The notes below the pieces were generated by a model, which was given only the letters and a program-made list of their open reading frames with translations, did not search any database and was not told the origin of the DNA. Positions 52,195 through 62,069 of a stretch of DNA of 64,000 nt are shown here, piece by piece. Location: positions 2,232,001 to 2,296,000 of the forward strand of contig NZ_CP063202.1 in assembly GCF_019904235.1 (NCBI RefSeq). Reading direction: 5' to 3'. The position numbers and the translations under genes were made by a program. Origin of the DNA: Erythrobacter sp. SCSIO 43205. GTDB taxonomy: Bacteria; Pseudomonadota; Alphaproteobacteria; Sphingomonadales; Sphingomonadaceae. Positions within the stretch are counted from its first letter, which is position 1. Each line of letters begins with the position of its first letter.

Positions 52195-53801
52195 GCCTCC
52201 AATTTATAGTCGGCGAAGCGGTCGCGCAGATCTTTCTTCGAAATCTTGCCGGTCGCTGTGTGCGGAATGTCGTCCACGAACTCGACCGCATCAGGCAGCC
52301 ACCATTTCGCGATCAGCGGCTTCAAGTGTTCGATTATATCATCGGCGGTCACATCTGAGCCTTCCTTGCGAACGACAAAGAGCACAGGACGCTCGTCCCA
52401 TTTGGGGTGGAACATTCCAACGCACGCTGCCTCGGCAACGCCCGGATGGCCGACGGCTGCGTTCTCAAGCTCAACCGAGCTGATCCATTCACCGCCGGAC
52501 TTGATCACATCTTTGGTCCGGTCGGTCAGCTGCAATGTGCCATCAGGATGAATGATGCCCACATCGCCTGTGTCGAACCAGCCTTCGTTATTGGCTGCAT
52601 CCTTATCCGCCTTGAAATAGCGCTTGATGATCCACGGCCCGCGAATTTGCAGCGCGCCCGAAGTCTTGCCATCGCGCGGCAATTCGGTTGCCATATCGTC
52701 CAAATCCACCGTGCGCAGCTGCACTCCGTAAATCGGGCGGCCCTGCATACAGGTTTTGTCGACTTTCTCCTCAAACGAAAGCTGATCCCAGTCAGCGGTC
52801 GGTCCGCCAACGGTGCCGATGGGCGAGGTTTCGGTCATGCCCCATGCGTGCTGAACGCGTGTGCCGTTTTTCATGAGCCGCTCGACCATAAAGCGCGGCG
52901 CGGCTGACCCGCCAATAGTGGCCGCCTTCAATGGTGGCAGGTCGATGCCTTCCTTGTCGCAATATTGGAAATGCGCAAGCCATACGGTGGGAACGCCAGC
53001 GCTGTCAGTCACGCCTTCGTCCAGCATCAGCTGGTGCAGAACCGCAGGGTCGTTAACGGCAGAGAAGACGAACTTCACCCCTGCCATCGCGCCCGCATAG
53101 GGAAGCCCCCAGGACGCCGCGTGGAACATTGGCACCACAGGCAGCATCACGGATGAACCGGAAAAGTTGAACGAAGCCGGCTGCATCCCCGAAATTGCGT
53201 GCAGCATTGTGGAGCGGTGTTCGTATTGCACGCCTTTGGGATTGCCGGTGGTCCCGCTGGTGTAACAGATCATGCAAGGGTCGCGCTCGTCTCCCATGTA
53301 CCATTCGTAATTGCCGTCTTGCGCACCGATCCAGTCTTCAAAGCTCTGCGTGTGCTCGCCGGAATCGAAGCAAATATAATGTTCTACGGTCGTCCAGCGC
53401 TCCTTCATCTTGTCGATGATCGGCTGGAATGCCGCGTCGTAAATCATCACCTTATCTTCGGCATGATTGACGATGTATTCGAGCTGATCTTCAAATAGGC
53501 GCGGGTTTACCGTGTGCAGCACCCCGCCCATACCAGCAACGCCATACCAGCTGACAAGGTGGCGCGAGTGGTTCATCGCCATGCTGGCAACACGCTCTCC
53601 GGGTTTGAGGCCAAGCGCCTCCAACGCCTGCGCCATTTTCAGCGCATCTTCGCGGACCCCCGCCCAATTGGTGCGGGTGATCGAACCGTCGGCCCACCGG
53701 CTCACAATCTCGCGCGTCCCGCTTTCTCGCGCGGCATGGTCGATCACGCCATTGATCCGCAAAGCCTGCGATTGCATTTCGCCAAGGGATTGGGTGCGCA
53801 T
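52191..53801 (-). CDS. Acyl-CoA synthetase (AMP-forming), medium/long-chain type
   Basis: A 536-residue ANL enzyme that activates fatty acids to acyl-CoA. ATP motif: MICYTSGTTGNPKGVQYEH (about residues 177-195); A5: HAWGMTETSPIGTVGG; A8-like GWFDTGDVGIIHPDG; C-terminal TATGKISKKDLRDRF with the catalytic Lys. It resembles the FadD3/medium-chain ligase subgroup. ATG 53801 has a GGAGA about 10 nt upstream and is preferred over a start 6 codons earlier. Its own transcript includes the DUF411 gene with a 4-nt overlap. Confidence 0.9.
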   Translation of the reverse strand: MRTQSLGEMQSQALRINGVIDHAARESGTREIVSRWADGSITRTNWAGVREDALKMAQALEALGLKPGERVASMAMNHSRHLVSWYGVAGMGGVLHTVNPRLFEDQLEYIVNHAEDKVMIYDAAFQPIIDKMKERWTTVEHYICFDSGEHTQSFEDWIGAQDGNYEWYMGDERDPCMICYTSGTTGNPKGVQYEHRSTMLHAISGMQPASFNFSGSSVMLPVVPMFHAASWGLPYAGAMAGVKFVFSAVNDPAVLHQLMLDEGVTDSAGVPTVWLAHFQYCDKEGIDLPPLKAATIGGSAAPRFMVERLMKNGTRVQHAWGMTETSPIGTVGGPTADWDQLSFEEKVDKTCMQGRPIYGVQLRTVDLDDMATELPRDGKTSGALQIRGPWIIKRYFKADKDAANNEGWFDTGDVGIIHPDGTLQLTDRTKDVIKSGGEWISSVELENAAVGHPGVAEAACVGMFHPKWDERPVLFVVRKEGSDVTADDIIEHLKPLIAKWWLPDAVEFVDDIPHTATGKISKKDLRDRFADYKLEA

Positions 53802-53882
53802 AAGAATATCTCTCCTCAAAGTCTCTCTTTGAGGGGCAGAATGGCGTGAGAATGCGCGCTTTGCAATTGCCCTTTCAGGGAT

Positions 53883-56800
53883 TTATGCGACGAGCTTCAG
53901 ATTGGCGCGCCCGCGTGCGGGGGTCAGGGTCACGTTCGAAATACCTTCCACCCCTGTCAGCCGTTCAGCCAGATCGCCATTCAACGCATAGTTTGTGCCT
54001 AACCGCACATGGGCTTCTTCATCATCACCCAAGATCAGCCGCAAAAGCACTTCGCCCTGCGCCGCTGGGGCGGTAACAAGCTCCAGCTTCAGTTGAGTGA
54101 TCGCATCGAGCGAACTTACATCAGCGCGAAGGATCATCGGGATTGAGCCGGAGACTGCCGCCAATGGCCTTGCACCGCGTACAGTCAAGCGTGGAGGCTC
54201 GCCCGGATTGGGGCTGTCGAGTTCCACGGTCAACAACACACATTCGCCACTGGCTGCCCATTCTGGGAATTTATCGACCAGGCTTTCCTCAAAGCACGCG
54301 CTGGAAAACTGGCCCGAAGCGTCCGAGAAGTCGGCTCGAATGAATTCAGCACCTCGTTTGGTGCGCCCCTTGCTCGCGCCTTCAACCATGGCAGCGATCA
54401 TGGCAGTTGAGCGGCCACCGGCGGGAGCCCCGCCTTCCATCAGGCTTTGATAGGTGCGCGCGCCATGAGCGGATGCCGCCTCGCGATATTGCTGCACCGG
54501 ATGGGCGGAAAAATAGAAGCCGAAGTTTTCGCGCTCCTTCGCCATCTGGTCAATCCGTGACCAGCTTTCTGCAGGTTGCAGCCGCAAGCCCTCTTGCGGA
54601 GCATTGTCGCCCCCGAATAATCCGCCCTGCCCGCTGGACCGCTCGCGCGCTGCGGCCTCTGCAGTCGCGAGCAGCATATCAGCATTGGCAAATAGCTCCC
54701 CGCGATTGGGATGCAAGCCGTCGAGTGCACCTGCGCAAATAAGGCCCTCCAATTGTCGGCGGTTCATTGAGCCTTGGGGAATGCGCTCGAAAAAGTCTTT
54801 CAGGCTTTCATATTTGCCATTCGCCTCACGCTCGGCAACGATGGCCTCCATCGCCTTTTCCCCGACGTTGCGAATGCCTGCAAGCGCATAGCGGACCGCG
54901 TAACCATGATCGGTTTGTTCTGTGGTGAATTTGGCTTGTGAGAAGTTGACATCCGGCGGCAGAACTTCAACGCCGTTACCCCCTTCGCGCTCCACCGGGT
55001 AGCGGCGGGCATCATCGACGAAGACGCTGAGCTTTTCCGATTGGTGCATATCAAAGCACATGGACGCAGCGTAGAATTCTTCCGGGTAATGCGCCTTCAA
55101 CCACGCGGTTTGATAGGCAAGCAGGGCGTAAGCGGCTGCGTGCGATTTGTTGAAGCCGTAGCCTGCGAACTTGTCGATCAAGTCGAACAATTCATTCGCC
55201 TGCTTCGCCTCAATATCTGAGACTTCTTTGCACCCTTCGACAAAGCGGCCGCGCTGAATGTCCATCTCAGCCTGGACCTTCTTACCCATAGCGCGGCGCA
55301 GCAAGTCTGCATCGCCCAGCGAATATCCGGCAAGGATCTGCGCTGCCTGCATCACTTGTTCCTGATAAACGAAGATGCCGTAGGTTTCCTTGAGGATGCC
55401 TTCGAGCTTAGGGTGCGGATATTCAATCGGCACCTCGCCCGCTTTACGCTGTCCGAACAGCGGGATGTTGTCCATCGGGCCGGGGCGATAGAGCGAGACG
55501 AGTGCGATAATGTCGCCAAAGTTCGACGGCTTCACGGCTTTGAGCGTGCGCCGCATCCCTTCCGATTCAAGCTGGAAGACGCCGACGGTGTTACCGCTTT
55601 GCATGAGGTCGTAAACGCCTGTGTCATCCAGCGGCAGCGCGCCCAGATCAATCTCGATCCCGCGCTCTGCCAGAAGGTCCACGGCCTTGCGCAAAACAGA
55701 GAGCGTCTTGAGTCCCAAGAAGTCGAATTTAACAAGGCCGCTGCTCTCGACATTCTTCATGTCATATTGCGTCACCGGCATATCCGAACGCGGATCGCGG
55801 TAGAGCGGAACGAGCTGCGACAAAGGCCTGTCGCCAATCACAACGCCCGCTGCGTGGGTCGAGCTGTTGCGCGGTTGCCCTTCCAATTGCAGCGCAAGAT
55901 CAACGAGGCGTTTCACCTCATTGTCATTGTCGTACTCTTTCTTGAAATCCGCCGCGCCATTTAATGCGCGCGGCAGAGTCCACGGATCGGTCGGGTGATT
56001 GGGCACCATCTTGCACAAGCGGTCGACCTGACCATAACTCATCTGCAAAATACGCCCGCAATCGCGCAGCACCGCGCGCGCTTTCATCTTACCAAAGGTG
56101 ATGATCTGCGCGACGTGATCGGCCCCGTATTTACGTTGTACATAGCGGATAACTTCACCCCGCCGCGTCTCGCAAAAGTCGATATCGAAGTCAGGCATGG
56201 ACACACGTTCCGGGTTCAGGAACCGTTCGAACAGCAGGCCCAGTTTGATCGGGTCAAGGTCGGTGATCGTCAAAGCCCACGCGACGATTGAGCCCGCACC
56301 AGAACCACGTCCCGGCCCCACCGGAATGCCGTGATCCTTCGCCCATTGGATGAAATCGGCAACGATCAGGAAGTAGCCGGGGAAGCCCATGTTGACGATG
56401 ATGCCGATCTCATAGTCAAGCCGGTCGAAATATGCCTTGCGATCCTCTTCGCTGAGGTCTTCGTAGGCCGACAACCGCACTTCAAGCCCCGCTTTGGATT
56501 GCTCGGCCAGCATTTTCGCCTCGCCCTCCAGATCGCCTGCAAGGCTGGGGAGGATCGGTTTACGGTAAGGCGGCGCATAGGCGCAGCGCTGCGCCACTAC
56601 GAGCGAGTTGGAGAACGCTTCGGGTATGTCGATGAAAGTGTCCCGCATCATATGCGCCGACTTCACATAGGCGTCCTGGTTTGTGCGCGGGCGCTCTTCG
56701 TTTTCGATATAAGTCGAATTGGCGATGCACAGCATGGCGTCATGCGCCTTGTGCATATGAGGCTCTGCAAAGTTGGCGGGGTTTGTCGCAACCAGCGGAA

Positions 56801-57383
56801 TATTGCGCGCGTAAGCCATGTCGATCAGCGCATCTTCCGCGCGCTCGCACACCGGATCGCCGTGTCGGGCAAGTTCGATGTAGAGGCGGTTCGGGAAAAG
56901 CATCTCCAGCTTTTCAACCAATGCGCGCGCGGCGTCCGCCTGCCCCTCAGCGAGAAGCCGCGTCAAGGCCCCCTCGCCCGCACCCGTCAATGCGATCAAC
57001 CCGTCGGAATGACCTTCGAGCGAAGCCAGTTCGACATGGGGTTCAAGTTCAAGCGGGCGGTCAAGGTGCGCGGCAGAGACAAGATGGCACAAATTGTCAT
57101 AGCCCGCCTCATCCTTCGCAAAGAGCGGGAGATAATCGACGAGCTTGCCCTCTGACCCCTCTCGCGCAACACCAAGGAGCGTTCCGATGATCGGCTGCAC
57201 TCCCTCGGACTTGCAGGCGTTGGCGAACATGACCGCACCATAAAGTCCATTGCGGTCGCATATGGCGATAGCGGGAAATTCGCGTTCCTTTGCCAGCTTG
57301 GCAATCGCTTTTGGATCAATCGCCCCTTCGAGCATCGAATAGGACGAAAAAACGCGTAAAGGGACGAATGGAGCGTATGGCAT
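53883..57383 (-). CDS. dnaE: DNA polymerase III subunit alpha
   Basis: An 1166-residue replicative DNA polymerase (DnaE1 type). Order: PHP domain at the N-terminus (FVPLRVFSSYSMLEGAIDP), the polymerase core with the catalytic aspartates in PDFDIDFCETRRGEV, HAAGVVIGD and GYGFNKSHAAAYALLAYQ, helix-hairpin-helix elements, and a C-terminal OB-fold (about 970-1080) with tau-binding tail. Length is that of DnaE1, not the shorter error-prone DnaE2. It is preceded by the gpx gene on the same strand, with a repeat in between. Confidence 0.96.
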   Translation of the reverse strand: MPYAPFVPLRVFSSYSMLEGAIDPKAIAKLAKEREFPAIAICDRNGLYGAVMFANACKSEGVQPIIGTLLGVAREGSEGKLVDYLPLFAKDEAGYDNLCHLVSAAHLDRPLELEPHVELASLEGHSDGLIALTGAGEGALTRLLAEGQADAARALVEKLEMLFPNRLYIELARHGDPVCERAEDALIDMAYARNIPLVATNPANFAEPHMHKAHDAMLCIANSTYIENEERPRTNQDAYVKSAHMMRDTFIDIPEAFSNSLVVAQRCAYAPPYRKPILPSLAGDLEGEAKMLAEQSKAGLEVRLSAYEDLSEEDRKAYFDRLDYEIGIIVNMGFPGYFLIVADFIQWAKDHGIPVGPGRGSGAGSIVAWALTITDLDPIKLGLLFERFLNPERVSMPDFDIDFCETRRGEVIRYVQRKYGADHVAQIITFGKMKARAVLRDCGRILQMSYGQVDRLCKMVPNHPTDPWTLPRALNGAADFKKEYDNDNEVKRLVDLALQLEGQPRNSSTHAAGVVIGDRPLSQLVPLYRDPRSDMPVTQYDMKNVESSGLVKFDFLGLKTLSVLRKAVDLLAERGIEIDLGALPLDDTGVYDLMQSGNTVGVFQLESEGMRRTLKAVKPSNFGDIIALVSLYRPGPMDNIPLFGQRKAGEVPIEYPHPKLEGILKETYGIFVYQEQVMQAAQILAGYSLGDADLLRRAMGKKVQAEMDIQRGRFVEGCKEVSDIEAKQANELFDLIDKFAGYGFNKSHAAAYALLAYQTAWLKAHYPEEFYAASMCFDMHQSEKLSVFVDDARRYPVEREGGNGVEVLPPDVNFSQAKFTTEQTDHGYAVRYALAGIRNVGEKAMEAIVAEREANGKYESLKDFFERIPQGSMNRRQLEGLICAGALDGLHPNRGELFANADMLLATAEAAARERSSGQGGLFGGDNAPQEGLRLQPAESWSRIDQMAKERENFGFYFSAHPVQQYREAASAHGARTYQSLMEGGAPAGGRSTAMIAAMVEGASKGRTKRGAEFIRADFSDASGQFSSACFEESLVDKFPEWAASGECVLLTVELDSPNPGEPPRLTVRGARPLAAVSGSIPMILRADVSSLDAITQLKLELVTAPAAQGEVLLRLILGDDEEAHVRLGTNYALNGDLAERLTGVEGISNVTLTPARGRANLKLVA

Positions 57384-57435
57384 GGCGCAGAATATGCGCT
57401 TTCACCGCTGTTTCGCCAAGGGCAGCTTCCACAGG

Positions 57436-57524
57436 AAAAAAGCCCACCCGCAACCCCTCCCGCAAGCGGGAAGGGGAGCGAGACTTTGCAAGCCGCAGGC
57501 GTGCTTGGTCGCAGCGGGGTGGGC
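57436..57524 (-). terminator. Repeat element with terminator-like end after gpx
   Basis: GCCCACCC at 57442-57449 pairs with GGGTGGGC at 57517-57524, enclosing an inner hairpin CCCCTCCCGC/GCGGGAAGGGG (57454-57476). On the minus strand the outer stem is followed by six T (57436-57441), so in that orientation it resembles an intrinsic terminator for gpx. The element looks like a dispersed intergenic repeat. 57384-57539 otherwise has no gene. Confidence 0.55.
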
Positions 57525-57539
57525 CGACGCGCTAGTCCT

Positions 57540-58019
57540 TTAAAGCAGCTTCTCAATGTCCTTAGCGATGGTCTTTGGCGCGTCCTGCGGGCCATAGCGC
57601 TTCACAACGTTGCCATCGCGGTCGATCAGGAATTTGGTGAAATTCCATTTGATCGAAGTTGAGCCCATCAGACCCTTCTTCTCCGATTTCATCCAATCGA
57701 ACAGGGGCGATGCGTTTTCGCCATTCACATCAATTTTCGCCATGAGCGGGAAAGTCACGCCGAAATTCACCTTACAAAACTCGGCAATCTCATCGGCATT
57801 ACCGGGTTCCTGCGCGCCAAACTGGTTGCACGGGAAACCCAGCACTTCGAAATCCTGATCCTTGAATTGCTGATAAAGCTTTTCGAGCCCGTCATATTGC
57901 GGGGTAAAGCCGCATTTCGACGCGGTGTTCACAACGAGCAGAACCTTGCCCTTCTTGGTCGAAAGATCGAGCGTCTCACCGCGGTTCGTGGTCACTTGAA
58001 AATCGGCAATAGTGGTCAT
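57540..58019 (-). CDS. Glutathione peroxidase (Cys type)
   Basis: A 159-residue thiol peroxidase. The peroxidatic Cys36 is in NTASKCGFTPQY, Gln70 in FPCNQFGAQEPG and Trp in SIKWNFTKFLIDRDG form the catalytic group of GPx; Cys64 is the usual resolving-like residue. No signal peptide is present, so it acts in the cytoplasm against H2O2 or lipid hydroperoxides, often with thioredoxin. It lies upstream of dnaE on the same strand, separated by a repeat. Confidence 0.93.
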   Translation of the reverse strand: MTTIADFQVTTNRGETLDLSTKKGKVLLVVNTASKCGFTPQYDGLEKLYQQFKDQDFEVLGFPCNQFGAQEPGNADEIAEFCKVNFGVTFPLMAKIDVNGENASPLFDWMKSEKKGLMGSTSIKWNFTKFLIDRDGNVVKRYGPQDAPKTIAKDIEKLL

Positions 58020-58058
58020 GGGAATCTGCCCTCTAAGGCTGGATTGAAGTCGCGTTTC

Positions 58059-58334
58059 CTATGACGGAAAATCATCCCGACTTGCAAGCGCCACGGCCTC
58101 TTCGGCTGAATATTCGCGGTCGCCTTTTTTCTCGATCACATATTTGCCGCGCTCTTCTTCGGGCAGCATGGTGATATGCTTGATCATCTCAGCGAAGGTG
58201 CCGCGGCGGATGGCACTGGCGCCCGAAAGCACGCCGTCAGCACTTGATTTGTCGTGCAGCGATGCGCGATCGTCCCATGCGAGCTCGCCGGTTTTGAGCG
58301 GGGTGCCTTTATAACTGCTTGGATGGTCTGCCAT
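58059..58334 (-). CDS. Conserved-looking hypothetical protein
   Basis: A 91-residue hydrophilic protein starting MADHPSSYKGTPLKTGELAW, with a Lys/Glu-rich C-terminus (EEERGKYVIEKKGDREY). No signal peptide or membrane helix is visible, and I do not recognise a family. It has a GGAG 8 nt before the ATG at 58334. It sits between lolD and gpx on the same strand. Confidence 0.6.
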   Translation of the reverse strand: MADHPSSYKGTPLKTGELAWDDRASLHDKSSADGVLSGASAIRRGTFAEMIKHITMLPEEERGKYVIEKKGDREYSAEEAVALASRDDFPS

Positions 58335-58381
58335 TTTCGTTCTCCTTTAAATGGCTTACCCATCACATCGCCACTGGTTCC

Positions 58382-59056
58382 CTATTCCAGCACGCCGTCA
58401 TGCAGTCGCACAACGCGGTCCATACGCTGTGCAAGCCGTTCGTTGTGAGTGGCAACCAAAGCCGCGCTTCCCTCACCGCGCACAAGCTCAAGAAACTGGC
58501 CAAGGACGGTGTCCGAAGTCGCTTCATCAAGGTTGCCCGTGGGCTCGTCAGCCAGCACCAAGGTCGGGCGATTGGCAAGCGCTCGTGCGACGGCCACGCG
58601 CTGTTGCTCACCGCCGGAAAGCTGGCTTGGCCGATGGGTGAGGCGGTGGCTGAGGCCAAGACTGGTCAGAAGGCTCTCAGCGCGCGCCTTCGCCTCGTCT
58701 TCGGGCGTTCCCGCCACCATTTGCGGCATCACAACGTTTTCGGTCGCGTTGAAATCGGGCAGCAGGTGGTGGAATTGATAGACAAAACCCAAATGCTCAC
58801 GCCGAACGCGGGTGCGCTGATCCGATGCCATATTCTCGGCCCGCTCGCCCGCTATGTTGATGGAGCCTTCAAAGCCCCCTTCAAGAAGCCCCACAGCTTG
58901 CAGCATAGTCGATTTGCCCGACCCCGACGGCCCCAGAAGCGCCACGATTTCGCCCGGCATAATGTCGAGATTGACCCCGCGCAGCACATCTATGCGCGTG
59001 CCGCCCTGCTCAAAGCTGCGTTTCAGGTCGCGCAGTTGAACAATTGGCTCACTCAT
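58382..59056 (-). CDS. lolD: Lipoprotein-release ABC transporter ATPase LolD
   Basis: A 224-residue ABC ATPase that drives LolCDE extraction of lipoproteins from the inner membrane. Walker A is [13 protein letters not shown] at about 40-52, signature [15 protein letters not shown] near 141, Walker [17 protein letters not shown]. The start overlaps the lolC stop by 8 nt, typical of the lolC-lolD pair. It matches MacB/LolD-type proteins more generally; the LolC neighbour makes LolD the best call. Confidence 0.92.
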   Translation of the reverse strand: MSEPIVQLRDLKRSFEQGGTRIDVLRGVNLDIMPGEIVALLGPSGSGKSTMLQAVGLLEGGFEGSINIAGERAENMASDQRTRVRREHLGFVYQFHHLLPDFNATENVVMPQMVAGTPEDEAKARAESLLTSLGLSHRLTHRPSQLSGGEQQRVAVARALANRPTLVLADEPTGNLDEATSDTVLGQFLELVRGEGSAALVATHNERLAQRMDRVVRLHDGVLE

Positions 59057-60287
59057 AACGAAGCACCTGAACAGGGTCAGTGTTGGACGCTTTCAACGCA
59101 GGATAAAGCGTCGCAAGGAAGCTCAGCCCGATGCCCAGGACTGTGATCCCGGCAATCTCCCACGGATCAACTCGCATCGGCAGCGTGGTCAGGAAGCGCA
59201 CTTCGGGATCCCACAATTGCGCGCCAGTGAGGAAAGAAATGCCGTCAACGATGTTGTTACGGAAAAACAGGAGAAGAAAGCCGAGCACAAGCCCTGCCCC
59301 CGTTCCAATCGCGCCAATCGTCGTGCCGGTGGTCACAAAAATCTTTAAAAGACTGCGCCGTGTCGCGCCCATCGTTCGCATGATGGCAATGTCGCGCGTC
59401 TTTGCCCGGACCAGCATCACAAGGCTCGACAGGATGTTAAAACTCGCCACCAACACCATGAAACTGAGAACAAATGAGGTGACCATCCGGTCGATTTCAA
59501 GTGCTTCGAAAAGGGTGGAATTGATCGTCTTCCAATCCGCGATCACTGCTTTTCCCTGAAGTTCCGGTTCAAGGCTGCCCAATATACCGCCGACATTATC
59601 GGGGTCGGTCACTGTCACTTCGATCAGGCCAATCTTGTCGCCTAAAAGGAGCAGCGTTTGCGCATCCTCCATCGGCATGACGACGAAAGTTTCGTCAAAA
59701 TCATACAAGCCGATCTCAAAAATCGCGCCCACCTCATAACCAACCTGACGGATCGACGTGCCAAAAGGCGTGGTTCGCCCTTGCGGGTTGATGATGGTGA
59801 TCGTGTCACCCACGCGAATGCCCAGATTGCTCGCCAACTGAATGCCCAGCGCAACCTTGCCAGAGCCCGGCGTCACACTCGCCATGTCGCCAAGGACGAC
59901 CTTGTCAGAAAGCCCCGCGATATCCTCTGCCGTGTTGCCACGCACAAAAATCGCTGCATTGCGGCCATTGTATCCGGCGATCAGCGGTTGTTCGATCAGG
60001 GGCGAGGCGCTGGTCACGCCTTCGGTTGCCTGCACTTTTGCAAGCACATCTTTCCACCCTTCAAGCTCACCGCCGTACGCCTGAATGACCGCATGGCCGT
60101 TGAGGCTTGAAAATTTGTCGAGCATTTCGCTGCGAAAGCCGCCCATAACGCTCATCACAGCGACCAGAAGCGCCACAGAAAGCATCACAACGCATACAGA
60201 GATGCCCGCAACAAGCGCGATAAATGCCTCGCCTTTTCCGGGCCATAGATAGCGCTTGGCGATCATTTTTTCGAAAGGGGTGAGCAT
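59049..60287 (-). CDS. lolC: Lipoprotein-release ABC transporter permease LolC/LolE
   Basis: A 412-residue FtsX-type permease: a first helix near residues 23-45 ([23 protein letters not shown]), a large periplasmic MacB-PCD domain (about 50-260), then three helices near 275-300, 315-345 and 375-400. The conserved cytoplasmic loop [23 protein letters not shown] and the C-terminal end [20 protein letters not shown] are typical. The ATG at 60287 ([16 protein letters not shown]) is the LolC family start; the longer frame is spurious. It is followed by lolD with an 8-nt overlap. Confidence 0.93.
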   Translation of the reverse strand: MLTPFEKMIAKRYLWPGKGEAFIALVAGISVCVVMLSVALLVAVMSVMGGFRSEMLDKFSSLNGHAVIQAYGGELEGWKDVLAKVQATEGVTSASPLIEQPLIAGYNGRNAAIFVRGNTAEDIAGLSDKVVLGDMASVTPGSGKVALGIQLASNLGIRVGDTITIINPQGRTTPFGTSIRQVGYEVGAIFEIGLYDFDETFVVMPMEDAQTLLLLGDKIGLIEVTVTDPDNVGGILGSLEPELQGKAVIADWKTINSTLFEALEIDRMVTSFVLSFMVLVASFNILSSLVMLVRAKTRDIAIMRTMGATRRSLLKIFVTTGTTIGAIGTGAGLVLGFLLLFFRNNIVDGISFLTGAQLWDPEVRFLTTLPMRVDPWEIAGITVLGIGLSFLATLYPALKASNTDPVQVLRYE

Positions 60288-60536
60288 GGGGGAAGCGCTT
60301 TTGTAGGACAGTGTGTGAACGCAGGCTTTAAGCGCGCAGTCGCCAGCGCACAATGCGCTTTTGGCGGTTACCCGGTTCAATCTGTGCGTAAATGGCTCTC
60401 GTGCATCGCCACCCCCCGCGCTTAAGCAAAATCTCGTGGAGCGGCCCGGAAGAATCCTTGTAATTGATCGGTAACATCGCCATTGACGCTGCCAACAGCA
60501 GGACACCACGCGAGCGGGGCAGCAGGCGAGGAAGCT
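60288..60536. promoter_or_regulatory. Divergent lolC-purF promoter region
   Basis: A 249-nt gap between divergently oriented genes. It must hold promoters for both; no clear hexamer pair stands out. The purF Shine-Dalgarno GAGGAAG at 60528-60534 lies just before the chosen ATG. No gene is visible in the gap. Confidence 0.4.
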
Positions 60537-62057
60537 ATGGCATTCACCGATACAGGTTATCTAGCGGGCAATCTCACTCACCCCTTCCTCGACGAGGATG
60601 GCGATAAACTGCGCGAAGAGTGCGGGGTTTTTGGTGCAATCAACGCTGAGAAAGCCTCAGCCGCAACCGCATTGGGCCTTCACGCTTTGCAACATCGCGG
60701 ACAGGAAGCCGCCGGCATCACCAGTTTTACCGGTAGCGAATTCATCTCGCGCCGGGGTCTTGGTCATGTGGCGGAAAATTTTTCCAGCCAGGAAGCGATT
60801 GACGAACTTCCAGGGACAATGGCGGCTGGCCATGTGCGCTATTCCACCACCGGCGGCGCAGGGCTTCGCAATGTGCAGCCGCTTTACGCAGAGCTTGCCA
60901 GCGGCGGCTTTGCGATTGCGCATAATGGCAATATTTCCAACTCTCTTGCTCTTCGCAAGGATCTGGTTGGCAAAGGCTCAATCTTCCAGTCGACCTCTGA
61001 CACCGAAGTCATCATCCACCTTGTCGCGACCTCGCGCTATCCCACGGTGGCCGACCGCCTGATTGATGCGCTGCGCTTGGTCGAGGGCGCTTATGCGCTC
61101 ATCGTAATGACGCCAGAGGGCATGATTGCCTGCCGCGATCCGCTCGGCATCCGTCCGCTGGTCATGGGCGAAATGGTGAATGGCGACGGCAGCAAAGCGG
61201 TTCTCTTCGCCAGCGAAAGCGTCGCCTTCGACGTAGTGGGTGCACAGTTCATCCGCGAGGTTGAACCGGGTGAAATGCTGCAAGTGGGCTTCGACGGCGA
61301 GATCAAGAGCATCCGCCCCTTCGGCAGCCCTGCCCCTCGCCCCTGCATTTTTGAGCACGTTTATTTCAGCCGCCCGGACAGCACATTTGCCGGGCACAGC
61401 GTGTATGAAGCGCGAAAAGCCATTGGGCGCGAGCTTGCGATAGAATCCCCCTGTGATGTCGACCTGATCGTGCCCGTGCCCGACAGCGGCGTTCCTGCCG
61501 CTATTGGATATGCGCAAGAATCAGGCGTGCCTTTTGAGCTTGGGATTGTGCGTTCACACTATGTCGGGCGCACCTTTATTCAGCCATCGGACGGCGCGCG
61601 CGACAGCTCTGTCAAGCGCAAGCACAATGCCAACCGCGCTCTGATCGAGGGCAAGCGGATCGTGCTGATTGACGATTCCATTGTGCGCGGAACCACCAGC
61701 CTGAAAATCGTGCAGATGATGCGCGATGCAGGCGCGAAGGAAGTGCATTTCCGCGTCGCCAGCCCGCCGACCGCGCATTCGTGTTTCTATGGCGTCGATA
61801 CGCCGGAGCGACACAAGCTGCTCGCCGCGCGCATGGAGATTGAGCCCATGCGCGAATATATTCAGGCCGACAGCCTTGCCTTTATCTCGATCAACGGGCT
61901 TTACCGTGCGGTCGGATCGAAGAAGGGCCGCAACAAGGCTTGCCCGCAGTTTTGCGATGCCTGTTTTACCGGCGACTATCCAACCTCGCTCACCGATCTG
62001 AACAACACGCAGGAAGGCAGCGATGAGCTCCCTTTTGCTGATCCACGAGCTGCTTGA
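60537..62057 (+). CDS. purF: Amidophosphoribosyltransferase
   Basis: A 506-residue enzyme for the first step of purine synthesis, using glutamine and PRPP. The nucleophile Cys29 follows a 28-residue propeptide (DGDKLREECGVFG), an arrangement also found in B. subtilis PurF. The PRPP motif is VLIDDSIVRGTTS near residue 385, and the Fe-S ligands include CPQFCDACFTGDYP near the C-terminus and AHSCFYGVDTPE. The ATG at 60537 with GAGGAAG upstream is preferred over an in-frame ATG 18 codons earlier. The SDR gene follows 12 nt downstream. Confidence 0.95.
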   Translation: MAFTDTGYLAGNLTHPFLDEDGDKLREECGVFGAINAEKASAATALGLHALQHRGQEAAGITSFTGSEFISRRGLGHVAENFSSQEAIDELPGTMAAGHVRYSTTGGAGLRNVQPLYAELASGGFAIAHNGNISNSLALRKDLVGKGSIFQSTSDTEVIIHLVATSRYPTVADRLIDALRLVEGAYALIVMTPEGMIACRDPLGIRPLVMGEMVNGDGSKAVLFASESVAFDVVGAQFIREVEPGEMLQVGFDGEIKSIRPFGSPAPRPCIFEHVYFSRPDSTFAGHSVYEARKAIGRELAIESPCDVDLIVPVPDSGVPAAIGYAQESGVPFELGIVRSHYVGRTFIQPSDGARDSSVKRKHNANRALIEGKRIVLIDDSIVRGTTSLKIVQMMRDAGAKEVHFRVASPPTAHSCFYGVDTPERHKLLAARMEIEPMREYIQADSLAFISINGLYRAVGSKKGRNKACPQFCDACFTGDYPTSLTDLNNTQEGSDELPFADPRAA

Positions 62058-62069
62058 GATTCTACAACC

